DNA of 64,000 bases from Candidatus Pacearchaeota archaeon (GTDB lineage Archaea > Nanobdellota > Nanobdellia > UBA10117 > JABICX01), in contig JAFCGM010000005.1 of the NCBI GenBank assembly GCA_017608025.1, forward strand, positions 1-64,000, written 5' to 3'. The position numbers and the translations under genes are program-made. The notes below the pieces were generated by a model. The model was not told where the DNA came from. It did no database searches and was given only the letters and a program-made list of their open reading frames with translations. Each line of letters begins with the position of its first letter. Within the stretch, counting starts at the first letter, position 1. Shown here piece after piece: positions 41,645 to 51,177 of this stretch.

Positions 41645-43894
41645 TTCAGCTAGCCTTTCGTCATGAGTTACAACAAAAACCTGCTCAATTATGTCTGAAA
41701 GCCGCGTTTTTATTATTTCAACAAGAGTTTCAACAGCTTTGTCATCAAGATTGTGAGTTGGCTCGTCAAGAATAAGGAGCCCCAGATTTGGCGCCAAAAC
41801 TCTTGAAAAAGCAATTCTTACTGCAAGAGCTGCAAGCATTTTCTCTCCTCCAGATGCATAGCCAGAAACTTTTAGCCAGTCACCATCCAGATTTTTCATT
41901 TGCAGTATGTAGTCATTCTCGTCAACAAAAAGTCTTACACTCTGCCATTTTTCATAAGGATAAAGCTGACTCCATATTGAATCCATCATTTCATTTACAG
42001 TAAGAATAAGCTCATCTCTTAGTGACTTCTGAGTCTCGCTTAATGCCACCCTAAATTCTTCCAGAAACTTTGTTTGCCTTTCAAGAGCCTTTATTTCACC
42101 AAGATATTTTTCATTTTGCGAAAGCTCCCGTTCAAGGTTTGAAATTCTTTTTTCCTTTTCAGAAATAAGATTTTCAAAACCCTCAAGCCGCGTTTTTGCT
42201 TCCTGGATTTCATTTGCTGTTTTTTCTTTTTCCCGTTCAGCAGCAGCAAGGTTTGAGAGAATGTCGTTCTTTTCCCTTAAAATTTCCTCAAGCTCCTGAA
42301 GATTTTTATTTACTTCAATTTCCCGGTCTTTTAATTCAAAAAGCCGGATTTTTTCAATAAGGTATTCTCTTTTTCCATTAAGAGTCTCAATCTCCTGCTT
42401 CAAATCCTGTCTTTTTTTAGCAGTACTTTCAAATTCTGACTTTAAGGAGTTTTTCTTTGAAATTATTTCTTCTATTTTTAAGTGAATTTTCATTAATTCG
42501 TCTTTATAGAATTCTTCTTTTGAAATGTCTTCAAGTCCTTCGCGATTCTCTTTGAAGATTTTTTCAAGCATTTCCTCTCTTTTCTCAAGCTGTGAAAGTT
42601 CGTCTTTTATCTGCGATTGTTGCTGAAGATTTTCAGAAATTGCTCTTTTCTTCTCCGAAATCAGCTCGTTTTTTGTCATTTCTGAAAGCTCTCGACTGCA
42701 TGTAGGGCACAAGCTGTCTGCTTTTTCAAGCTCAACCAAATGGTTTTTTTCCTCAGAAATTTTGACTGAAAGAGAATTGAATTGCTTTTCAATTTCCTTT
42801 CTTCTTGCTTTTGTCTCCTCAAGCTCTGCATTCAAGTCTTTGATATTATATTCAAGAATTTTTTCTTTTAATTCTTTGATATTATCCATTTTTTCAGCGA
42901 GGTCTTTTTTCTTGCTTTCTAATTCAATCTGCTCCCGTTCAATTTCCAGAAGCTGTTGGTTTTTGGATTCTTTTTCAATTTCAAGACTTTCTATGAGTTT
43001 GTTTTTTTCAGGAATGCTTTCCTTGACTTTGTTTAGTTCTTTAAGAAATTCTTCTTTACTTTTGTCAAAAGAAGCTCCTGCAAGCTTTTCAGAAATTCTT
43101 CCAAGCTCCTCTTCCAAAAGTTCCTTTCTTTCAGATTTTTTCTGAACAAAATCTGCTTTTTCGCGAAGCCTTGAATGGCTTTTTAATATCATTTTTTCCC
43201 TTTCTTTTAGTTTTTCAAGGCCAGACTTCAAAGACACCTCTTGCGATTTTATTGCTTCTTTTTCTTTTATAAGTTCATCATGCTCTTTTTTTATTTCTTC
43301 AATATTTAGCTCAGAAACAATTTTCTCAAACTCTGCTTTTCTCTTCAAAAGCTGGTTTCTCAGCTTTATGCAGTTATTTCTAGCTTTGTCAAACTTGTCA
43401 AGCCCCATTAATTCATCTGTTTTTTCTTTTCTTTCTTTTGGCGAATATTTCACAATTGCGTCAATATTATTTTGAACGCAATAAGCTGTTCTAAAAAAAA
43501 TCTCGTCATTTGCTTTGAGAAAGTTCTCAACAAACAAATTCGCACTGGTTGGATTGGGTCCAGCTATAAGTTTGCCTTCACTGGTTCTTGCAACTGCTTC
43601 ATTTGTGCCTTTTTCATTTATCTTTCTTTGGATTATGTATTTTTCTTTTCCAGAGGAAATTTTAATTTTTGCTTCAGCAAAGCTCGCACCTGAATTTCGT
43701 GTTATGATTTCCTGTTGAGTTACATCTCTTTTTTTCAGCTCCATAAATGTTCCGAAAAGGGAAAAGCTGATTGCCTGAAGAATTGAGCTTTTTCCAGAGC
43801 CCATGTTTCCCACAAGGACATTGATTCCAGGCGAAAAAGTGAAATCCTTTTCACTATGAATTTTCCAGTTCTTCAGATAAAGAGAGTTAATCAT
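41618..43894 (-). CDS. rad50: Rad50 ATPase
   Basis: 758 residues. It has an N-terminal ABC half with G-N-M-G-S-G-K-S-S (about 30-38), long coiled coils, the zinc hook C-P-T-C at 396-399, the signature S-G-G-E-K and Walker B L-L-I-L-D-E-P-T-H. Two Rad50 molecules join through the hook and hold Mre11 at DNA ends. The coil is short, about as in other archaea. The start overlaps the mre11 stop by eight bases. The last codons are repeated downstream. Confidence 0.96.
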   Translation of the reverse strand: MINSLYLKNWKIHSEKDFTFSPGINVLVGNMGSGKSSILQAISFSLFGTFMELKKRDVTQQEIITRNSGASFAEAKIKISSGKEKYIIQRKINEKGTNEAVARTSEGKLIAGPNPTSANLFVENFLKANDEIFFRTAYCVQNNIDAIVKYSPKERKEKTDELMGLDKFDKARNNCIKLRNQLLKRKAEFEKIVSELNIEEIKKEHDELIKEKEAIKSQEVSLKSGLEKLKEREKMILKSHSRLREKADFVQKKSERKELLEEELGRISEKLAGASFDKSKEEFLKELNKVKESIPEKNKLIESLEIEKESKNQQLLEIEREQIELESKKKDLAEKMDNIKELKEKILEYNIKDLNAELEETKARRKEIEKQFNSLSVKISEEKNHLVELEKADSLCPTCSRELSEMTKNELISEKKRAISENLQQQSQIKDELSQLEKREEMLEKIFKENREGLEDISKEEFYKDELMKIHLKIEEIISKKNSLKSEFESTAKKRQDLKQEIETLNGKREYLIEKIRLFELKDREIEVNKNLQELEEILREKNDILSNLAAAEREKEKTANEIQEAKTRLEGFENLISEKEKRISNLERELSQNEKYLGEIKALERQTKFLEEFRVALSETQKSLRDELILTVNEMMDSIWSQLYPYEKWQSVRLFVDENDYILQMKNLDGDWLKVSGYASGGEKMLAALAVRIAFSRVLAPNLGLLILDEPTHNLDDKAVETLVEIIKTRLSDIIEQVFVVTHDERLAEAGNNIIRL

Positions 43895-45134
43895 TTAACA
43901 TCATCTCCTCTGCCTTCTCAAGATTTCCTTCTGAAAGGCTTAAAAACAGATTCTTTATTTTTTCAGATTTTTCCATTGAATCTGCCTTCAACTTGTTCAG
44001 AAGAATTTCTGTTCCAATTTCTTCAACAGAAACTTTTTTTGATTTAAGGTCAAGAATCATTTTTGTTTTTTCAGAAAGCTTTGAAGAGTAAATTCCTGAC
44101 TTGTCAAAATAGAGAATTGCTTTTCCAGAAAAGAGCTTGATTAGAGAGCTGAAGTCAAAGTCTGTTGGCAGAATTCCCTTTTCAACATCGCCCTTTAATT
44201 TTACTCTTATAAGAGGAGAGCTCTGCTTTGCAGTGGTTTTTATTATTTTAGTTATTTTTTCCTTAAGCTCTTCAGAAACAGCAGAAGGATCTTTTCCACT
44301 TACATCATTTTCAATAAGATGAAAGTCTCTTTCCTGCCGGATTTCCTTGAATTTTGCATTTATCTTTCCTTCTTTAATTTCAAGAATATAAATTCCCTTT
44401 TTCCTTTCAGCTTCGATTTTTCTCATTTGAGTTAGCATCGTGCTTCCTGGAATTATTATTGGGGCATTTGTCAAAGGATGCTTGTCTTCAATTCTCCAGT
44501 GAATGTGCCCGAGAAGATAAAGACTAAATCCTTTTGGCAGGTCAGACAAACTTGCAATTCGGGGATCTTTCATTGGCAGCAGCTCCTTAAAGCTTTGGTG
44601 CGCCATGAAAATGTTCACCATTCCGGGAAAAGGGGAAACATTCCATTTTTCCAAAATGTTTTTTACATATATGTCTGGAACTCCGCTTAACCCATGTAAG
44701 CCCACTTTTCCATTGTCAGATTCAACAATTAAGGAGTCTGTGTGAAGATGCATGAAAAGCCCGGCTTTTTCAAGAAGATGAATTGGATTTATATTTCCCT
44801 TGTTTCTTGTTTCATGCGTTCCGTAAATCCCCAAAATTGCAGGAACATTTTGGTTTAGGAACTCCTCTTTTTCCTTTAAATCTTTTTTCCGCACAATTTT
44901 AATGTTTCCAACTTTAAGAGCTACTTTTGAAAAAAGGTCAATTGCCTGAGCCATTATTTCTGGGCGAGGAACTTTGTCATGAAAAACATCTCCCAAAACC
45001 AGAACCAAGTCAGGATTTTCTGCAAGAGCAGAGTCAAAAGCAGATTCAGCATTAATAAACGAATCCCTCTCCCTTTTACCACCATAATCAAATCCAAGAT
45101 GAAAGTCAGTAACAACAGCAATTCTCATATTCAA
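43887..45134 (-). CDS. mre11: Mre11 nuclease
   Basis: 415 residues. A calcineurin-like metallophosphatase with V-T-D-F-H-L-G-F at the start (metal Asp and His), G-D-V-F-H-D-K near 48, Y-G-T-H-E-T near 105 and G-H-I-H-W near 207. It cuts DNA ends with Rad50. The final part is an acidic helical Rad50-binding region. The promoter (TATA-like CATTTAAAATC near 45155) lies in the 98-bp gap that it shares divergently with proS. Confidence 0.95.
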   Translation of the reverse strand: MNMRIAVVTDFHLGFDYGGKRERDSFINAESAFDSALAENPDLVLVLGDVFHDKVPRPEIMAQAIDLFSKVALKVGNIKIVRKKDLKEKEEFLNQNVPAILGIYGTHETRNKGNINPIHLLEKAGLFMHLHTDSLIVESDNGKVGLHGLSGVPDIYVKNILEKWNVSPFPGMVNIFMAHQSFKELLPMKDPRIASLSDLPKGFSLYLLGHIHWRIEDKHPLTNAPIIIPGSTMLTQMRKIEAERKKGIYILEIKEGKINAKFKEIRQERDFHLIENDVSGKDPSAVSEELKEKITKIIKTTAKQSSPLIRVKLKGDVEKGILPTDFDFSSLIKLFSGKAILYFDKSGIYSSKLSEKTKMILDLKSKKVSVEEIGTEILLNKLKADSMEKSEKIKNLFLSLSEGNLEKAEEMMLND

Positions 45135-45232
45135 TCTCTTAATTTTTTGATTTTAAATGATTTATTGAGTAGAGAAAACAAGTTAATGCTAAAAGCAATT
45201 GTTTTATATACTTATTGCTAGGTATATGTATT

Positions 45233-46648
45233 ATGAAAAACAAAAAATCATCCAATTTTTCAGAATGGTACACTGAGGCAATTCTAAGTGCAGAATTAAT
45301 GGAGTACTCAGATGTTTCTGGTTGTATGATTTTTCGCGCAGAGTCAATTGCAATGTGGGAGAAAATCCGCGATGAGCTTGACAAAAGAATAAGAAAACTT
45401 GGTGTGAAAAATGTTTATTTTCCTTTATTGATTCCAGAAAAATTCCTCAAAAAAGAGGCAGAATTCATGGAGGGATTTTCACCAGAAGTTGCGTGGGTTA
45501 CTCATGCAGGAAACTCAAGGCTTTCTGAGAAGCTCGCAATTCGGCCAACATCAGAAGCAATAATGTATCCGTATCTTGCAAAATGGATTCGGTCCTGGAA
45601 AGACCTTCCATTTAAAATGAACCAATGGAGTAACATTGTTCGGTGGGAATTCAACAACCCAGTCCCATTTTTAAGAACACGAGAGTTCCTTTTTAATGAA
45701 GGCCATACAGCTTTTGCAACAAAAAAAGAGGCAGATGAAGAAGTGCCTAAAATAATGAAAATTTATAATTACATTCTTAAAGACATGATGGCACTTCCTT
45801 CTTATGCTGGCAGAAAGACAGATAAGGAAAAATTTGCAGGAGGCCTTGCTTCTTTTTCATTTGAGCATATTCTGCCTTCTAAAAAAGCAATACAAGGACC
45901 TGCAGTGCATCAGGACGGACAAAATTTCTCAAAAGCATACAACATAAGCTTCCTTGACCAGAACAAGAAAAAACAGTATGTGTGGCAAAACACTTGGGCA
46001 ATATCAACGAGAAATCTTGGAGTAATGCTTGCAGTGCACGGAGATGACCGTGGCCTTGTAATTCCTCCAAAAATGGCTTCAAAAAAGGCAGTGATAATCC
46101 CTATTTATAATAAAAACACAAAAAAAGAAGTCCTAAAAAATGCCAACAAAATCAAAAAACTTATTCCAGATTCCTTTGTTGATAACCGCAAGGATTATTC
46201 TCCTGGCTACAAATTCCATGAATGGGAGCTAAAGGGAATTCCGCTTAGAATTGAAATCGGTCCAAGAGATATAAAAAACAATCAAGTTGTTTTGGTAAGG
46301 CGCGACACACTAAAGAAAACACAAGTTAAAATCCCTGCTCTTAAGAAAACCTGCAAACAAGAGCTTGAAAATATGCACAAGAACCTTTACACCAATGCCT
46401 TGAAATTCATGAAGGAAAACACGCGGGAAGCAAAAACATATTCTGAGCTCAAGCAAATTCTGAAAAAGCACGGCGGATTTGTCAAAGCAAGCTGGTGCGG
46501 CTCACAGAAATGTGAGGAGAAAATCAAGGACGAAACCGGAGCAAAAATAACAAATCTTCCTTTTGAATTCCAGAAAAACATAAAAGGTAATTGTATTTTC
46601 TGCAATGAAAAAGCCAAGCACATAGCAAATTTTGCTAAAAGCTACTAG
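45233..46648 (+). CDS. proS: Prolyl-tRNA synthetase (archaeal type)
   Basis: 471 residues, class II. Motif 2 is the V-R-W-E-F-N region, motif 3 is in the L-G-V-M-L-A-V-H-G-D-D-R-G segment, and an anticodon-binding domain and a C-terminal zinc-type tail follow, with C-G...C-E and C-I-F-C near the end. That tail is the archaeal-eukaryotic ProRS extension. The ATG at 45233 is preferred to the in-frame start at 45215 because a TATA-like TTTTATATAC at 45202-45211 would make it leaderless. Confidence 0.94.
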   Translation: MKNKKSSNFSEWYTEAILSAELMEYSDVSGCMIFRAESIAMWEKIRDELDKRIRKLGVKNVYFPLLIPEKFLKKEAEFMEGFSPEVAWVTHAGNSRLSEKLAIRPTSEAIMYPYLAKWIRSWKDLPFKMNQWSNIVRWEFNNPVPFLRTREFLFNEGHTAFATKKEADEEVPKIMKIYNYILKDMMALPSYAGRKTDKEKFAGGLASFSFEHILPSKKAIQGPAVHQDGQNFSKAYNISFLDQNKKKQYVWQNTWAISTRNLGVMLAVHGDDRGLVIPPKMASKKAVIIPIYNKNTKKEVLKNANKIKKLIPDSFVDNRKDYSPGYKFHEWELKGIPLRIEIGPRDIKNNQVVLVRRDTLKKTQVKIPALKKTCKQELENMHKNLYTNALKFMKENTREAKTYSELKQILKKHGGFVKASWCGSQKCEEKIKDETGAKITNLPFEFQKNIKGNCIFCNEKAKHIANFAKSY

Positions 46649-46749
46649 CAAAGAAAACTAATTCTATACTACTAATAATAAATAACAGATTTTGGAAATC
46701 CTTAAATACTATTTAATTTTCCACTAAAATACCAATGGAGGTTTCAAAA

Positions 46750-46848
46750 ATGAACCCTAAACTATGGTTAATGTCTGAAGACGAAGACGAAGATTGGGAA
46801 GACGAAGAAGACGAAGACGAAGACGACTTTGAAGAAGACGAGGAATAA
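46750..46848 (+). CDS. Very small acidic protein (32 aa)
   Basis: A strong Shine-Dalgarno GGAGG ends eight bases before the ATG. The 32-residue product has a short hydrophobic start (M-N-P-K-L-W-L-M) and then almost only Asp and Glu with two aromatic residues. A promoter-like TTAAATACTATTTAAT lies upstream. No family is recognised. The ribosome site argues that this is translated. It could act as a nucleic-acid mimic or bind a basic protein. Confidence 0.65.
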   Translation: MNPKLWLMSEDEDEDWEDEEDEDEDDFEEDEE

Positions 46849-47006
46849 ATAACCAACTTAGGTTCACACTTCTTGAAAAACCTTTTTTATATTTTTTATT
46901 CATTCTCTTCTTCTTGATATTTTGCTGTCAAATAAAAGCATAAAATTTTTAAATACACGAATTTACTTTTAAATATACTTCTATAGCAATAAGGAGTGAA
47001 ATTATA

Positions 47007-47645
47007 ATGGAAAAAGAAATGAAAAAAGGAACTACAACAGTTGGAGTTGTATGCACTGATGGAGTTGTAATTGCAGCAGACCAACTTTCATCTCTTGGCG
47101 ACTTTAAGTTTAACAAAGATGCAAAGAAAGTTCATGAAATAACTCCTAAAATAGTTATGACAACAGCAGGCTCTGTTGGAGATAATCAAGCATTGCTAAG
47201 GTTTCTCCGTGCGCAGATGAAAATTTACGACCTTGAAGAAAAAGAGCCGACAGTAAAGGCTGTAGCAACTCTTATTTCAAACATACTTTCTGAAAAATAC
47301 CTTTACACATATTTGCCTTATCAGATTTTTGATTTGCTAGGTGGTTATGACTCTGAGCCAAGTCTTTACAGCATTGACATGGTTGGAGGCGTATCTCCTG
47401 AAAAAGAATTCTCAGCAACAGGTTCAGGAATGACTGTGGCTTATGGAATTCTTGATGCTGAATACAAAAAGGAAATGACTGTTGAAGAAGGACTTAATCT
47501 TGCAGTTAAGGCAATTGTGGCAGCAAGAAAAAGAATCTCAAGCGTGGGAGGAGAAAACATAACAGTCTACACTGTAACAAAAGACGGCGCAAAGGAAATC
47601 CCTTCTACAAGAATTAAATCAATTGCAGATAAACTAAACAAGTAG
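47007..47645 (+). CDS. psmB: 20S proteasome beta subunit
   Basis: 212 residues. A propeptide of eight residues ends in Gly, and Thr9 becomes the catalytic Thr1 (T-T-T-V-G). Counting from it, Asp17 and Lys33 are conserved, as is the S-G-S-G region (G-S-G-M near 129-132). The active centre is therefore complete. It forms the inner rings of the proteasome. fttA follows 25 bp downstream on the same strand, so the two may be one operon. Confidence 0.95.
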   Translation: MEKEMKKGTTTVGVVCTDGVVIAADQLSSLGDFKFNKDAKKVHEITPKIVMTTAGSVGDNQALLRFLRAQMKIYDLEEKEPTVKAVATLISNILSEKYLYTYLPYQIFDLLGGYDSEPSLYSIDMVGGVSPEKEFSATGSGMTVAYGILDAEYKKEMTVEEGLNLAVKAIVAARKRISSVGGENITVYTVTKDGAKEIPSTRIKSIADKLNK

Positions 47646-47670
47646 CAAAAACAAAGGATATACTTTTACA

Positions 47671-49548
47671 ATGAGTATCTTAGACAAAATTCTAGAGAAA
47701 TTACCAAGAGAGACGCAAATATCCAGCACGAGCTATGAAGGCGCAAACATTATTCTCTACACAAAAAGCAGGAAATTTTTTCTAAATAGCGGAGACATAA
47801 TCCGGCAGCTTGTTGATGAATTCAAAAAAAGAATTGAGCTTCGTGCAGATGCAGCAATACGAAAGTCAGAAGAGGATTCTGAAAAAATTCTCAAAAAACT
47901 ATTTCCAAAAGATGCTGAAGTCACAAATATTGTATTCCTGCCTTCGCAATCCCAAGTAATAGTTGAAGCGAAAAATCCTGGAAGAGCAATTGGAAAAGAT
48001 GGCGAGATATTAAAGGAAATCAAGGAAAAAACATCATGGACACCTTTTATCAAAAGAGAGTCAGTTGTTACTTCAAACATAACAAATAACATTCGCAAGG
48101 TTCTTTATGAGGACAATGCAGAAAGACAGCGTTTCTTAAATAATGTTGGAAAGCGAATTTATGAAATAAAAAAAGCAACTTCTTCTGAAAAATGGGTCCG
48201 ACTTTCAGTTCTTGGCGGAGGTCGTCAAGTAGGACGTTCATGCTTCTTGCTGCAGACACCAGAATCAAAGGTTTTGATTGACTGCGGAATAAATCCTGCA
48301 GCATCAAATTCAGGAGAATTTCCATATCTCACCGCACCAGAGTTAAATCTTCAAGACCTTGATGCTGTAATTGTTTCTCACGCTCATTTGGACCACTCAG
48401 GCTTTGTGCCTTACCTTTTCAAATACGGATACAAAGGTCCGGTTTACTGCACAGAACCAACTCGAGACATTTCATCTCTTTCGCAGCTTGACTATATTCA
48501 AGTAAGCCATGCCCAGACAAAAAAAGCCCCGTATTCCAGCACAGACATAAAAGAGGCAGTAAAGCATACAATTGTTTTGGATTACAATGAAGTGACAGAT
48601 ATAACTCCTGATGTTCGAATTACGCTTTACAATGCAGGCCACATTCTTGGCTCTTCTCTTGTCCACCTTCATATTGGCGAAGGTTGGCACAACATTCTCT
48701 ATACAGGAGACTTCAAGACAAAGGAAACTCAATTGCTTAATCCAGGGCATTCTGAATTTCCTCGCGTTGAAACTTTAATAACAGAAAGCACCTATGGAAA
48801 GCCGGACGACTTAATGGCTCCGCGCAAGGAATCAGAAAACGAGCTTGCAGAGTTTGTAAAGTCAACAATAAAAAGAAAAGGAAAAGTTATTATTCCAGTA
48901 CTTGGAGTTGGCCGTGCGCAAGAAGTTATGATAATTCTTGAAGAAATTTTTAGGAAAAGCAAAATAAATGTTCCAATTTACATTGACGGAATGGTTTGGG
49001 ACATGACTGCAATTCACAATGCCTATCCAGAATATCTAAATAATTCTATTCGCGAGAAAATCTTTTACAAAGACAGAAACCCTTTTCTTGCAGGGAACTT
49101 CAAAAGAGTCGGCTCAGCAAAGGAAAGAAAGCAGGTTATTGATGGAGGCTCTTGCGTTATTTTGGCAACATCGGGTATGCTTGTTGGAGGTCCGTCAGTT
49201 GAATATTTGAAAAAATTAGGTTCAGACAAGAAAAACTCCTTGGTTTTTGTTTCCTATCAGGCAGAAGGCTCTTTGGGAAATAACATTCAGAGAGGAGATA
49301 CATCATTTTCAGAAGACGGCGAAACCTATGAAGTTAATCTTGACATTAACACTGTTCCTGGATTATCAGGACATTCTGATAGAGAAGAGCTGTTAACTTA
49401 TGTTCGAAAAATGACTCCAAGGCCGAGAAGAATTATCGTAGTTCATGGAGACAACCAGTCATGCCTAAACCTTGCTTCAGCTTTCCACAAGGAATTTCAC
49501 ATAGAGACTACAGCACCGAGAAATCTGGATGTTCTTCGGTTACGTTAG
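47671..49548 (+). CDS. fttA: FttA/aCPSF1 transcription termination factor (beta-CASP RNase)
   Basis: 625 residues. Two N-terminal KH domains (about 1-145) precede the metallo-beta-lactamase domain with H-A-H-L-D-H (237-242), then the beta-CASP cap, ending with the H-S-D-R-E-E and V-V-H-G-D motifs. FttA cleaves nascent RNA and ends transcription genome-wide in archaea. The last codons are repeated with synonymous changes 45 bp downstream. A DUF3850-type gene begins within that repeat. Confidence 0.95.
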   Translation: MSILDKILEKLPRETQISSTSYEGANIILYTKSRKFFLNSGDIIRQLVDEFKKRIELRADAAIRKSEEDSEKILKKLFPKDAEVTNIVFLPSQSQVIVEAKNPGRAIGKDGEILKEIKEKTSWTPFIKRESVVTSNITNNIRKVLYEDNAERQRFLNNVGKRIYEIKKATSSEKWVRLSVLGGGRQVGRSCFLLQTPESKVLIDCGINPAASNSGEFPYLTAPELNLQDLDAVIVSHAHLDHSGFVPYLFKYGYKGPVYCTEPTRDISSLSQLDYIQVSHAQTKKAPYSSTDIKEAVKHTIVLDYNEVTDITPDVRITLYNAGHILGSSLVHLHIGEGWHNILYTGDFKTKETQLLNPGHSEFPRVETLITESTYGKPDDLMAPRKESENELAEFVKSTIKRKGKVIIPVLGVGRAQEVMIILEEIFRKSKINVPIYIDGMVWDMTAIHNAYPEYLNNSIREKIFYKDRNPFLAGNFKRVGSAKERKQVIDGGSCVILATSGMLVGGPSVEYLKKLGSDKKNSLVFVSYQAEGSLGNNIQRGDTSFSEDGETYEVNLDINTVPGLSGHSDREELLTYVRKMTPRPRRIIVVHGDNQSCLNLASAFHKEFHIETTAPRNLDVLRLR

Positions 49549-49632
49549 TTTATTATTTTCCGCCGCCGCTTTTTTGAAAAGGGGCGTGAGGCCACTGCTC
49601 CAAGAAATCTGGATGTGTTGAGGTTGAGATGA
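49510..49632 (+). repeat. Duplicated, synonymously recoded 3' end of fttA
   Basis: The last 39 bases of fttA (49510-49548) recur as 49594-49632. Of 13 codons (T-A-P-R-N-L-D-V-L-R-L-R and stop) nine differ in bases, and none changes the residue. Only the stretch AGAAATCTGGAT is fully identical. The 45-bp spacer contains CCGCTTTTTTGAAAAGGGGC, as in the repeats at the start of the window. The stop TGA of the downstream copy overlaps the ATG of the DUF3850-type gene, so that copy looks like the ancestral gene end. Confidence 0.88.
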
Positions 49633-49888
49633 AAATAGAAAAGAAATACTGGCCAGAATATTTTCAGAAAATTCTTGACAGAGAGAAAACATTTGATTTA
49701 AGATTAGTTGATTTTGATTGTAAAAAGGAGATATTTTAGTTCTCCGAGAATGGAATCCTAAAACCAAAGAATACGCTGGTCGCACAATTGAAAAAGAAAT
49801 AATCTGCATTATTAAAACAAAAGAAGTGCCTTTTTGGTCAAAAGAGGAGATTGAGAAATCTGGCTTTCAAGTAATTGGATTTAAATAG
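49629..49888 (+). pseudogene. DUF3850/ASCH-like protein gene with frameshift
   Basis: The frame from the ATG at 49629 gives 36 residues (starting M-K-I-E-K-K-Y-W-P-E-Y-F) and stops at 49739. Reading one frame back from the A run near 49722 gives G-D-I-L-V-L-R-E-W-N-P and on to a stop at 49888. Together this is a complete RNA-binding DUF3850/ASCH-type domain of about 86 residues. Either one A is missing from the run (real mutation or assembly error), or a -1 ribosomal shift occurs at TAAAAAG. It overlaps the fttA end copy. Confidence 0.7.
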
Positions 49889-49890
49889 AA

Positions 49891-50493
49891 TTAAGCATTC
49901 AAGTTGTAAATCTTCCAGACAACAGCACTGCAAGGATAAATTTTCTTCAGATTTGTTTTTAGCAGATTTGAGATTTTCTTTGGACCTTCAATGCTTAGAA
50001 TATCTGCAGAAGTTGCTTTTTTTGCATAAGCAGAAACATATTCTTTAGTTACTTTCTGAAGCTTAGAGCTTACACTATGATGAATTTTGTTTTTTCCAAG
50101 AAGATAAATTTTGAATTTCAATTCTTTTTCATCTTTTGTTTTGACATTAAAAACACATAGTATTCTCTGCTTTTTCCTTCTGTGAAGTGACTGAATATAG
50201 CTGTCAGCAACAAAGAATTTTTTTGCTTCAGTATCAGCAGTTTCACCTTGAACTTTGTTTATTTTTATTACAATTTTGTTGAAAACATCCCTTCGATTTC
50301 CAGAAATCTGGCCAAAGCTTGTCTCAACAGTCCTTCCAATAAGGGCTTTTGGTTCGTTTGCAGGAATCTCTCCAATTTCCTTTTTATTGAACTGCTCAGA
50401 AGCATTTACGATGAACCACTTCTTTTTAGCTTTTTGAGTTCTAGAACCTAATTGCTTTTTTTTGCTAACTTTTTTCTTTTTTCCTGCTGACAT
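49891..50493 (-). CDS. rps3ae: 30S ribosomal protein S3Ae (eS1)
   Basis: 200 residues. A basic N-terminal tail with lysine runs, then the eS1 barrel with W-F-I-V-N-A-S, K-A-L-I-G-R-T-V-E-T-S and R-R-K-K-Q-R-I-L. It lies on the platform of the small subunit. It follows rps15 by five bases, the usual archaeal pair. Confidence 0.95.
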   Translation of the reverse strand: MSAGKKKKVSKKKQLGSRTQKAKKKWFIVNASEQFNKKEIGEIPANEPKALIGRTVETSFGQISGNRRDVFNKIVIKINKVQGETADTEAKKFFVADSYIQSLHRRKKQRILCVFNVKTKDEKELKFKIYLLGKNKIHHSVSSKLQKVTKEYVSAYAKKATSADILSIEGPKKISNLLKTNLKKIYPCSAVVWKIYNLNA

Positions 50494-50498
50494 GATAA

Positions 50499-50954
50499 TT
50501 AACCTACCAACAACCTTGACCTTTCAGGGTCGTATTTCCATTTTTCTGAAAGCTTTTTGTTTCTTTTGTAGTATTTTTCCAATCTTCGGATTTTTGATTC
50601 AATTAACTGAAGCCCTCTTTTTGAAACAAGGTCTTTTTTGTTTGTTTCAAGGTGCTTCCTAATTTTGACTGCTTTTCGAATAAGGGACTGAAGCTCTTCA
50701 GGAACATCTCCAGTCAAATTGTTTTCCTTTAGAATTTGCGTGATTTTTTTCTTAGTTCCAATTCTTACATCTGGAACACCATAACTATCTCTGAGAATTA
50801 TCCCTATTTCTGTGCTTGACTTTCCGTCTTTTGCAAGCTTTACAACGAGTTTCTCAATCTCAGCAGCTTTCCGAGTGTTCCAAGTAGGAACTGTCTTTGA
50901 AAGCGGTTTCTTGCTTCCTGATTTTCCCCGTGTTCTTGCATGCATTCGTCCCAT
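50499..50954 (-). CDS. rps15: 30S ribosomal protein S15 (uS15)
   Basis: 151 residues, archaeal-eukaryotic type. The start [14 protein letters not shown] is characteristic, followed by P-T-W and a helical core, ending in a basic C-terminal region with [11 protein letters not shown]. It binds 16S rRNA early in assembly. It heads the operon with rps3ae, and a long structured leader precedes it. Confidence 0.95.
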   Translation of the reverse strand: MGRMHARTRGKSGSKKPLSKTVPTWNTRKAAEIEKLVVKLAKDGKSSTEIGIILRDSYGVPDVRIGTKKKITQILKENNLTGDVPEELQSLIRKAVKIRKHLETNKKDLVSKRGLQLIESKIRRLEKYYKRNKKLSEKWKYDPERSRLLVG

Positions 50955-51177
50955 AGTTCTTTTAGCGAAGAGACTCCGCGCGGTTGCAAAATCCCTTATG
51001 CTTTAAAGGGTTTGCCGCTGAGCGCCTGCAAATTTGTATTAACAGGCAATGGAATCTTTTTATTGATTTGGCTAAAATTTTGACTGAGAATTAAAACCGT
51101 TAGCTTTAGCATACCGGTCTAACCCCGCCGAAACTTGATTAGCCTACTTTTTGATAAATTAGTTGATTTATAAATGT
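50955..51177 (-). promoter_or_regulatory. rps15 promoter and long structured leader
   Basis: A TATA-like CATTTATAAATC (about 51164-51175) predicts a start near 51145, leaving a leader of about 190 bases. Read on the minus strand it has GTTAG/CTAAC around a 15-base loop (about 51092-51116), GCCTG/CAGGC (51024-51047), and a strong stem GCAAACCCTT/AAGGGATTTTGC (50986-51014). No open frame is seen. Candidate autoregulatory RNA for S15. The gap beyond, to 51348, holds only AT-rich sequence and the next gene's promoter. Confidence 0.45.
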
